Origin: JARBUG01 sp035628915
GTDB taxonomy: Bacteria; Bacillota; Sulfobacillia; Symbiobacteriales; Symbiobacteriaceae
Assembly (NCBI GenBank): GCA_035628915.1
Contig: DASPIW010000021.1
Coordinates: 45,500 to 109,499, forward strand
Direction of reading: 5' to 3'
Length of the DNA stretch: 64,000 nucleotides
In this document: positions 57,999 to 64,000 of the stretch, one piece after another
Position numbering within the stretch: the stretch's first letter is position 1
Layout of the letters: each line of letters begins with the position of its first letter
Program-made: the position numbers and the translations under genes
The notes under the pieces: model-generated
Seen by the model: only the letters and a program-made list of their open reading frames with translations
What the model was told of the DNA's origin: nothing
The model's database searches: none

Positions 57999-60134
57999 AT
58001 GAAGCGCATTCTCATCAGCACGCTGGCTGCCGCCGGCCTGTTCGCCATGCCGGCGCCGGCTCTGGCCGCCACTGCCTACCCTGTTGGTGATGTGTACGTC
58101 CGCAGCGGTCCCGGCACGCAAAGTGAGATCATCGCTACGTTGTCTGCAGGGCAGACCGCTGCCGTTCTGGCCCACGAAGGCACGTGGCTTAGAGTGCGCA
58201 CGCCCGGCGGCGCCATCGGCTATATGGCCGATTGGGTGACCCGGGAAGTCTTCGATGATCAGGCGACCTACCTGCAGGTCACCACCGATGTGCTCAACGT
58301 CCGCACCGAGCCCGATGCCCTGGCGCCCACCCTGGGGCAGGTCCAGCAAGGTCAGCAGCTGCTGATTCTTGAGGGCATCGCCGGCTGGTACAAGGTTGAT
58401 GCCGGGGCCATCATCGGCACGGGCTGGGTGAAGGGTGAGTTCACCTACCGCGAGCCCATCCCGCCGGCCACAGCCTGGCCCACGCCGCCGCCTGAGCCGC
58501 CCGCGGCGGAAGAGCCCCGCCAGGTAGCGCCGAAAGACGTGCAGGCGGTGATTGCCGCGAGCATCTACAACGGGCGCAGCGAGGAGTACGATACGATCGC
58601 CAGCGTGCGGGCGTGGGAGCATCTGACCTATTTGGACAGCGCCGAAGGCTGGATGAAGGTGGCCACCGCCGGCGGCAAGCGGGGCTGGATTGACGGCGCC
58701 GACGTGCTGCTGACCGACAAGGGCGTGGAGTTCTCCCGCCGCGCCTTGTACAGCGCCAAAGAAGGCGACTGGTCGATGCGCTTTCTGAAGGTCCGGGAGG
58801 TGGTACCGGGCGGCACCGGGCTGGTGCTCCGCAGCGGACCGTCCTGGCAGGCGCCTCCCATCAGGTCCCTGGTCCAGGGCGACCGCATGAAGCTCCTGGC
58901 GGTGCCGGGCGGCGAGTATATTCAGGTGATGTTAACGGACGGCACCACGGGTTGGGTCTCCCGCAACTGGGTCAAGCCCGTTCCGGGGCTGCCGGAGGAA
59001 TCGGTGCGACTGCAGCAGACCGGCCGGGGCATCCTCCGGCTGGAGATCGCCGGCCAGGTGGGCGCCATCCGGGAGGGCGCCGGGTCGCTTACCGTGGCGC
59101 TGCCGGAAAACGCCGACCGCCAGGCCGCCCTGACTGTGGGGCAGTCCGGCGTCAGCAGCATGACGCTGGGGCCCAGGGGCCTCACCGTCCGCTTTGACCA
59201 TACGTTCCGCCATCAGGTCATCGTCAACGCCGATGGCACGACGGTGCTGGAAATCCGGCCCGTAGTGGAGCAGATCCAGGCTGTGAAAGAGGCCGACCGG
59301 GAAATTTACCGCTTGCACGTGGCCGGCGTGGTCGATCCCGTGGCCCGGCGGGAAGGATCGGCTCTCGCCATTGACCTGTTCGGCGCCCGCCTGGGCGAGG
59401 GGGTTATGCTGCCCCCGGGCATGACGGCTGAGGCCGACGCCGGCGGCGTCACCTTGCGGGTCGCTTCCGACCGGGCACATGCCATCAAGCGGGGTGCCGG
59501 TACTTTCGACCTGGTGCTCCTGGCGCCCGGGCTCGCCGGCAAGACGGTGGTCATCGACCCCGGCCACGGTGGGGTGGAGACGGGCGCCATCGGCCTGAGC
59601 GGCCTGACGGAAAAGGAAGCCAACCTGAGCATTTCGCTCAAGCTGAAGGCGCTCATGGAGGCAGCCGGCGCCCGCGTGGTTATCACCCGCACAGCGGACA
59701 CCCGCTGCGCCAGCCCGGCGGAGCTGCTCAAGTGGCCCACTGCCGATGAGAAACTGCGCTTCGATCTGAGCTGCCGGTCCACGGTCGCTAACACCGTCGG
59801 GGCGGACGCGTTCGTGTCGGTTCACAGCAACGCCAGCCCGGACCGGGGCGTGCGCGGCACCGAGACGTACTGGTCGGGCGACAACCTGAACGCCGCCCGC
59901 AGCCGGGCGCTGGCCGGACTGGTGCAGGGCGAACTGGTGGGCGCCCTGGGGCTGCGCAATCTGGGGGTCAAGGAGAACATTTTCTATGTGACCAAGTATA
60001 CCGATGCGCCGGCGGTGCTGGCGGAGATCGCCTTCCTCAGCAACAGCGCGGAGGACGGCCTGCTCCGGCAGGATGCCTTCCGCCAGAAAGCGGCGGAGGC
60101 GATCTTCCGGGGGCTGAGCCGGTTTTGGGACTGA
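57999..60134 (+). CDS. Secreted N-acetylmuramoyl-L-alanine amidase with SH3b and AMIN-like domains
   Basis: The ATG at 57999, 12 bases after AAGGAG, gives 711 residues with a clear signal peptide (ending in PALAAT). Four SH3b-like modules follow (starting near VGDVYVRSGPGTQSEI, TTDVLNVRTEPDALAP, AVIAASIYNGRSEEYD and GTGLVLRSGPSWQAPP), then an AMIN-like beta domain (about 340-510), then an Amidase_3 domain: TVVIDPGHGGVETGAIG (first zinc His), LTEKEANLSISLKLK (Glu), DAFVSVHSNAS (second zinc His) and LAEIAFLSN (catalytic Glu). It cuts the bond between muramic acid and the stem peptide. Roles in cell separation or spore lysis are likely. Confidence 0.92.
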   Translation: MKRILISTLAAAGLFAMPAPALAATAYPVGDVYVRSGPGTQSEIIATLSAGQTAAVLAHEGTWLRVRTPGGAIGYMADWVTREVFDDQATYLQVTTDVLNVRTEPDALAPTLGQVQQGQQLLILEGIAGWYKVDAGAIIGTGWVKGEFTYREPIPPATAWPTPPPEPPAAEEPRQVAPKDVQAVIAASIYNGRSEEYDTIASVRAWEHLTYLDSAEGWMKVATAGGKRGWIDGADVLLTDKGVEFSRRALYSAKEGDWSMRFLKVREVVPGGTGLVLRSGPSWQAPPIRSLVQGDRMKLLAVPGGEYIQVMLTDGTTGWVSRNWVKPVPGLPEESVRLQQTGRGILRLEIAGQVGAIREGAGSLTVALPENADRQAALTVGQSGVSSMTLGPRGLTVRFDHTFRHQVIVNADGTTVLEIRPVVEQIQAVKEADREIYRLHVAGVVDPVARREGSALAIDLFGARLGEGVMLPPGMTAEADAGGVTLRVASDRAHAIKRGAGTFDLVLLAPGLAGKTVVIDPGHGGVETGAIGLSGLTEKEANLSISLKLKALMEAAGARVVITRTADTRCASPAELLKWPTADEKLRFDLSCRSTVANTVGADAFVSVHSNASPDRGVRGTETYWSGDNLNAARSRALAGLVQGELVGALGLRNLGVKENIFYVTKYTDAPAVLAEIAFLSNSAEDGLLRQDAFRQKAAEAIFRGLSRFWD

Positions 60135-60196
60135 CAGGATTCGCCGCCTGAACCGTCGAAGAACCGTAGGGTTCTGACGGAGAGGGGGTGGGTCTC

Positions 60197-61255
60197 GTGC
60201 GGCATCGGCTGACAGTCATCGCGGCGATTTGCACGGTCGCCCTCGCGGCCTTGTCGGTCCACGCCGCCCCTACCCCTGATGAGCAGATGGTGCTGCAGGA
60301 GCTCTTCACCCTGGGCCGTTCGCTGCAGGAGACCCGTGAGACTATGAACAGCGTCGGCGCCCAGGCCGAGGCGGCGGCCCTGCGCCAGGCGGAAGCGGCT
60401 GCCGAGCGGGACCGGCTGGACGCCCGCCGCCGGGACCGGCAGGCGCAGTTCGGCCGGCGCCTGCGCTTCTATCAGGAGCGGGGGCGCATTGCCCCGCTGG
60501 CGGTCCTGCTGGGCTCGAGCAGCTTCGTCGATTTCCTGGATCGGGTCGATTTGATGAACCAGGTCCTTCAGCACGATGCGAAGTTGATGGCTGAGCTCCG
60601 ATCGCTGCGCAGCGCCGTGGCGGCCCAGGCAGAAGCCGCCCGGGCCGCCACAGCCGAGCTCGAGCAGCTCCGCTCCCGCCTGAACGAAGAAGAAGCCCGG
60701 CTCCAGGCCGAAATCGCCCGGCGTGAAGCCGTGCTCGCCTCTCTGCAGGAGGACCGGGCGGCGATCGAAGCCCAGCTGGCGGACCTGGAGCGGACTTTTA
60801 CGGAAAAGGCCGAGCCGATTCTGCTGGCCCTTGGCAGCACACTGCAGCAGGTCGATTCGGCCACGTTTGAGCCGGATCAGGTGGGCATCAGCCTCTTCCC
60901 GCCCGGGGCGACGGCGGTGGTCTCCGCAGAATCGCTGACGCGGTTCTTTGGCCAGGTGCCGGCGCTTTCGGGGCTGAAATTCAGGCTGGAACCCGGTGCG
61001 GTGCACCTGGAAGGTGAGTTCGAGGGTACCCCCATTCGGGTCGGCGGGCGGTTCGTCGTCGCAGAGAAGGCGATTCTCCGGTATGAGCCGACGGAGATTC
61101 AGATCCGGGAGTTCAAAGTGCCGTCGGAGTCGATCGCAAAGCTGCTGGCGGCCAATCAGATCGACATCGACGTGAGCGGCATGATCAGCCCGTGGGTGCT
61201 CAAGAGCGTCGATGTTCAGCAGGACGAACTGAAGATCAAGGCCGGCATCAGGTAG
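60197..61255 (+). CDS. Secreted coiled-coil protein downstream of the amidase
   Basis: The GTG at 60197, with GAGGGGG 8 bases upstream, gives 352 residues; a GTG at 60188 is within that site. A signal peptide (ending near LSVHAA) is followed by a long coiled coil (about 25-190) interrupted by a short hydrophobic part (PLAVLLGSSSFVDFLDRVDL). This layout is also found in PcsB/CwlO/EnvC-type proteins, which regulate or carry wall hydrolases. The C-terminal 140 residues are beta-rich (LKFRLEPGAVHLEGEFEGTP) and unfamiliar, with no catalytic motif. It lies 62 bases after the amidase gene, so an amidase-partner role is plausible. Confidence 0.72.
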   Translation: MRHRLTVIAAICTVALAALSVHAAPTPDEQMVLQELFTLGRSLQETRETMNSVGAQAEAAALRQAEAAAERDRLDARRRDRQAQFGRRLRFYQERGRIAPLAVLLGSSSFVDFLDRVDLMNQVLQHDAKLMAELRSLRSAVAAQAEAARAATAELEQLRSRLNEEEARLQAEIARREAVLASLQEDRAAIEAQLADLERTFTEKAEPILLALGSTLQQVDSATFEPDQVGISLFPPGATAVVSAESLTRFFGQVPALSGLKFRLEPGAVHLEGEFEGTPIRVGGRFVVAEKAILRYEPTEIQIREFKVPSESIAKLLAANQIDIDVSGMISPWVLKSVDVQQDELKIKAGIR

Positions 61256-61270
61256 GATGCCGGCCTTGAT
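61235..61270. terminator. Bidirectional terminator
   Basis: ATCAAGGCCGGCATC (61235-61249) and GATGCCGGCCTTGAT (61256-61270) form a perfect 15-bp stem that contains the stop codon of the coiled-coil gene in its loop. The convergent HAD gene ends just beyond. Confidence 0.88.
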
Positions 61271-61274
61271 TGCG

Positions 61275-61889
61275 TCAGACAGTGAGATTGGCCGCCCCTT
61301 CGTGTTCGGGCTGCATGGCGGCGCCCACCGACGGTGTCTCCGTCCTTGGGTCTGCCTGCACCAGGGCGGCGATGAGCCGTTCGGCTTCCCGCCAGGAACG
61401 GACCCGGTAGCAGTCGTGGAAATCCCGGTTATACGGGTAATCCAGCATGATCCGGGTCGCCGGATGGTGCCGCAGGTTCTTGGGCGCATCGTCGAACATG
61501 AAGTCGCCGCGGACCAGATCCTTGCGATAGGTGACGACCACGTTCCCCTTGGGTACCATGGGCAGGTGGCGCTGCACCCAGCGCATTTTGTCGCCCGCCG
61601 CCTCCTTGGGGCTGGCGGTCACCACCACCAATTCGCAGACCTCCTGCAGGCGGCGCAGCGACTCGATGCAGCCGTCAATAGGCTCCAGGTCGGCGAAAAA
61701 GCCGGGGCGGTTCAGATAGTGGTAGATGCGCTTGCCGCACTCGGGCTTGACGAACCGGTGCCATTCCCACTCTATGATATCCTCTTCGGTGAGATGGTCG
61801 TTCCACTCCCGGTTGTAGACGGCCAGCCATTTCTTCATCAAATTGCAGCAAATGCCGTCGAGGTCAAATAGCAGAACCGGTTTCGCCAC
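61275..61889 (-). CDS. HAD-superfamily 5'(3')-deoxyribonucleotidase-like protein
   Basis: The 204-residue protein begins VLLFDLDGICCNLMKKW, motif I with the nucleophile and acid Asp. It continues with FADLEPIDGCIESLRRLQEV, VVVTASPKEAAGDKMRWVQR (motif II) and RGDFMFDDAPKNL (motif IV with DD), which fits the NT5C family of small nucleotidases. Such enzymes remove the phosphate from (deoxy)nucleoside monophosphates. The gene is the last of a minus-strand group, about 50 bases after the small membrane-associated gene. Confidence 0.85.
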   Translation of the reverse strand: MAKPVLLFDLDGICCNLMKKWLAVYNREWNDHLTEEDIIEWEWHRFVKPECGKRIYHYLNRPGFFADLEPIDGCIESLRRLQEVCELVVVTASPKEAAGDKMRWVQRHLPMVPKGNVVVTYRKDLVRGDFMFDDAPKNLRHHPATRIMLDYPYNRDFHDCYRVRSWREAERLIAALVQADPRTETPSVGAAMQPEHEGAANLTV

Positions 61890-61937
61890 GGCTGTTCTCC
61901 CTCATGCTGTGAAGAGTCGCCGGACACACGGAAGGGG

Positions 61938-62222
61938 CTAGGGCAGCCAGCCGGCGTTGACCATCGCATCCGGGGCAGCCCGCCGGAGGGCGTGGGCCGC
62001 GGTGCGGGTCATTTCCGGCATGCCTCTGGTCACTGCATTGGCAATGGAGACGATGCTACCCGTCGGGACGTACCTGCCCGTTGCGGCGTTCAGGGCCACC
62101 GAAAGCCCGGTCGTCATGAACGTCGTGGTCAGCCAGTCGTTTCTGCCCCTTGCGAGTCGGTATACGCCATAGCCAAGGCCCGCGAGGCCGGCGCCCAGTC
62201 GCACGGTCCTAGAGAACGCCAT
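61938..62222 (-). CDS. Small protein of unknown function
   Basis: The ATG at 62222 (complement) follows AAAGGAG; the product has 94 residues. It has two weakly hydrophobic, glycine-rich stretches (LGAGLAGLGYGVYRLA and TTFMTTGLSVALNAATG) that could be short membrane helices, then a basic segment. I do not recognise the family. It lies between the thioesterase gene and the nucleotidase gene on the same strand, 64 bases from the thioesterase stop. Confidence 0.6.
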   Translation of the reverse strand: MAFSRTVRLGAGLAGLGYGVYRLARGRNDWLTTTFMTTGLSVALNAATGRYVPTGSIVSIANAVTRGMPEMTRTAAHALRRAAPDAMVNAGWLP

Positions 62223-62286
62223 CGCGGCACGCTCCTTTCCGTCAATCAAGCTGCCGTGTGTCCGGCCTCTATAGTATGTCCGTTCT

Positions 62287-62775
62287 CTAGGGCTTCCGCC
62301 CGCGGCGCGCCAGCCGTTCGGCGCGTCGCGTGCCGGCTTCCGCATGCATGCGCTTCTCTTCTTCGGTCTCGGGCGCCAGCGGCGGCACCTGCGCCGGCCT
62401 TCCCGTCGCCGGGTCGACCGCGACGAAGGTGGTGAACGCCGTCGTGGTGTGGCGGCGCTCGCCGGTCAGCAAGTTCTCAGCGTGGACTTCCACGTAGACC
62501 TCCAGCGACGTGTGCCCCGTGCCGGTCACTTTCGCTTTCAGAATGCAGGCTTCGCCCACGTGGATGGGCGTCAGGAAGTCGACGGAATCGAATGAGGCCG
62601 TCACGCACGGATTGCCCGCATGGCGAATGGCGGCTACGGCCGCTGCCATGTCGATCAGATGGAGTACCCGGCCGCCCAGCATGTTTCCCAGCGGGTTGGC
62701 ATCGTTGGGCAGCACCACTTCGGTCATCTCCACGGCCGACAGGCGGGGCGGTTTGGCTTTGAGCGGCTGCGACAT
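62287..62775 (-). CDS. Acyl-CoA thioesterase (YciA/hotdog family)
   Basis: The 162-residue protein starts after AAGGGGAG. It has the hotdog thioesterase signature VVLPNDANPLGNMLGGRVLH with LIDMAAAVAA (catalytic Asp and the hotdog helix), then FDSVDFLTPIHVGEACIL and a C-terminal basic tail (RRAERLARRGRK). It hydrolyses acyl-CoAs, releasing free acid and CoA in the cytosol. The C-terminal extension beyond the fold is charged and probably disordered. Confidence 0.92.
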   Translation of the reverse strand: MSQPLKAKPPRLSAVEMTEVVLPNDANPLGNMLGGRVLHLIDMAAAVAAIRHAGNPCVTASFDSVDFLTPIHVGEACILKAKVTGTGHTSLEVYVEVHAENLLTGERRHTTTAFTTFVAVDPATGRPAQVPPLAPETEEEKRMHAEAGTRRAERLARRGRKP

Positions 62776-62875
62776 CTTTTCTCCCCTTCTACAGGTGCTT
62801 GATTACCCTTTAGTCTATCACCTTTTGTGCTATGGCGGCGAGGCGGCGGGAGGAATCCGGGAACAGACCCGGGAG

Positions 62876-63409
62876 ATGGCCCGGGCCTGGGAAGCGATGA
62901 CGGTGTTGATCGCCCCCGTTTCGGGGGAGGCGTATGAGGACGGCCGGTTTGTCTTCGCGGCCGAGACCGGGTACCTTCTTCTCGAACTGAACATCGGCGC
63001 GGGGAGCCGGGGCGCCCTGGAAGTCAAGTATCGGCAGACGGCCACCTGGGACGGCACCCTCCGGGCCAATAAAGTCTGTCAATATCAGTACCCGCGGCTG
63101 CCCGAGCAGAACCTGAGCTTCGGCCTCATGAGCCGCAAGGGGATCATCGGGGGAATCGCCGCGATCGGGCCGTATTATTGGACGATTTTCGTCGTGCACC
63201 TCGCGGCGTCCGCCCTGATCGGAATCGGCCTGGGCCGCCTGGGCGGGCGGCTTTGGAGCCGGGGCTGGGCCGTGGCGGGGGCGTTTCCCTGGGCGGTTTC
63301 CTGGGCGGTTTCCTGCACCTCCTGGTCGCCCTTGGCCTTACGCCCTTCTCCCCGTGATGACCGCTACGACAAGCTGTTCATCGGCCTCGCCAGTGGCTGG
63401 TGGGCGTGA
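62876..63409 (+). CDS. Doubtful membrane-anchored protein, possibly frameshifted
   Basis: The ATG at 62876 has no good RBS. The frame gives a beta-rich N-terminal part (GRFVFAAETGYLLLELNIGA, ALEVKYRQTATWDGTL) and one membrane segment (WTIFVVHLAASALIGIGLGR). Beyond about 63260 the annotated frame becomes non-hydrophobic and unlikely, whereas the neighbouring frame reads VSLGGFLGGFLHLLVALGLT and stops at TGA. This suggests a frameshift near a 12-base tandem repeat of CTGGGCGGTTTC (63289-63312). It may be a decayed gene or a sequencing artefact. Confidence 0.35.
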   Translation: MARAWEAMTVLIAPVSGEAYEDGRFVFAAETGYLLLELNIGAGSRGALEVKYRQTATWDGTLRANKVCQYQYPRLPEQNLSFGLMSRKGIIGGIAAIGPYYWTIFVVHLAASALIGIGLGRLGGRLWSRGWAVAGAFPWAVSWAVSCTSWSPLALRPSPRDDRYDKLFIGLASGWWA

Positions 63410-63911
63410 TCCTGAGGGCGACGCTGGCAGGCATCTGCGCAGCACGGCGGCATGCGAGGCGCGCTGCCCAAGGGTAGCGCGGCCGGACTGGAGGCATGGA
63501 GCCGGAGCTGATTGACAGTCCTGCGGAGACCCGACCGGGCAATACCTGGCCTTAGGGGCCAGCCTGCGCTCATTTCCGGGCACCGGGGCGAATCGTCACC
63601 ATATGTAAGCTCGCAGCGCGTTCGGGCTTTCAAATGGTGACGATTCGGGGCTCAGGGGGCCAAATCCGCAGGGGAAAGAGCCTCTCACGGAGCCAAATGG
63701 GGCCCAAAGTCACTGCGAAGGTCGCCAAATCACCCGCGGGAGCCATCAATCGTCACCGTTTGAGTGCTGCGGGCCGCTTTTCCCTGTTCATCCATGATGA
63801 TCCGGAAGAATCTGTCAAGAAGAGGGATCGACCGCCCCGGACAATCGGAAGGGGTCGGTACCTAGTCCCGTCTTCCGCACATGGCTAACGCCAAGTTTGG
63901 AAGGAGTTTCA
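63410..63911. other. Gene-poor stretch
   Basis: About 500 bases have no convincing coding frame on either strand. The frames that are open lack RBSs and have implausible composition. The stretch holds three copies of an AATCGTCACC-type word (see the repeat entry) and nothing else that I can identify. Confidence 0.5.
63589..63647. repeat. Inverted repeat with 14-base arms, plus a third related copy
   Basis: CGAATCGTCACCAT (63589-63602) and ATGGTGACGATTCG (63634-63647) are exact complements around a 31-base loop. A third copy, AATCGTCACCGTTTGA, occurs at 63748-63763 and differs at one base from the extended arm of the second. Confidence 0.7.
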
Positions 63912-63983
63912 ATGTTGCTCCGCGAACCCCCCTGGAAAGCTTGCACGACGCCAGGGGGCTTGCGGAATGGGTCGCAATCGTGA
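63912..63983 (+). CDS. Possible 23-residue leader peptide at the window edge
   Basis: The ATG at 63912 has GGAAGGAG 5 bases upstream, a strong RBS. The frame reads MLLREPPWKACTTPGGLRNG and three more residues before TGA. Within it, CCCCCTGG (63928-63935) and CCAGGGGG (63951-63958) can form a hairpin. An open frame starting with GTG at 63980 runs off the window, overlapping the stop. A leader peptide or short upstream gene is possible. The evidence is thin. Confidence 0.35.
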   Translation: MLLREPPWKACTTPGGLRNGSQS

Positions 63984-64000
63984 ACGTCCGTCTCGCCAGG

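Noticed and set aside
63634..63888. 84-residue plus-strand frame as a gene
   Set aside because: It has no RBS, a basic low-complexity product, and begins within the inverted repeat.

Overview
The window reads as chromosomal DNA of a high-GC, spore-forming Gram-positive bacterium, most like the Symbiobacterium group of the Firmicutes. The evidence is GC-rich coding sequence (judged by eye), strong Shine-Dalgarno sites with many GTG and TTG starts, a YtrH/YtrI sporulation pair, two LytR-CpsA-Psr proteins, a mannose-family PTS, an SH3b-rich wall amidase, and LexA boxes of the Gram-positive type (GAAC-N4-GTTC). The lineage is an inference; there is no rRNA gene to confirm it. I recognised no tRNA, rRNA, CRISPR array or transposase.

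Layout. 1-9400: end of a MalT-type LuxR regulator, a membrane protein, a GNAT + enolase-superfamily (MenC/NAAAR-type) pair, plsC, a DmpA-type peptidase, panB-panE and ytrH-ytrI. 9400-17000: a large repeat protein in which a serine-protease-like domain is split by propeller-type repeats, a VOC protein, an HAD phosphatase + M42 peptidase operon, two small proteins, and a TPR protein whose 3' end overlaps a 44-residue secreted-peptide gene (a possible quorum-sensing cassette). 17000-26100: one long sugar operon with a GntR regulator, mannose-type EIIC-EIID-EIIA-EIIB, a cytosolic ceramidase-like amidase, three SIS paralogues, a Gfo/Idh/MocA oxidoreductase and a Cof-type HAD phosphatase. 26100-36700: TatA, a secreted subtilase, a polysaccharide deacetylase, an LCP protein, a CBS-ACT protein, an RluA-type synthase, a DUF3825-like protein and an unusual membrane glycosyltransferase.

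36900-43100 is the most striking block. A catalytically degenerate Y-family polymerase (ImuB-like, with a beta-clamp motif), a small accessory protein, a sensor-less sigma-54 activator and a DnaE2-type polymerase form a mutagenesis cassette. Each half is preceded by two GAAC-N4-GTTC boxes, three of the four boxes being exact, and the activator-dnaE2 half also has a textbook -24/-12 sigma-54 promoter.

43100-49700 is flanked by a 114-bp inverted repeat with one mismatch. It holds a TIM-barrel isomerase, a second LCP protein, a double PspC protein and a Fur-family regulator with znuA-znuC-znuB zinc uptake. 49700-64000 holds a small unknown protein, a divergent 2-oxoacid oxidoreductase-like pair, DegV, a WG-repeat lipoprotein, two divergently transcribed DUF4015-type lipoproteins, an SH3b/AMIN amidase with a coiled-coil partner, a 5'-nucleotidase-like HAD protein, a YciA-type thioesterase, and a poorly coding, repeat-bearing right end.

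Domain calls come from reading motifs by eye. No database search was possible.
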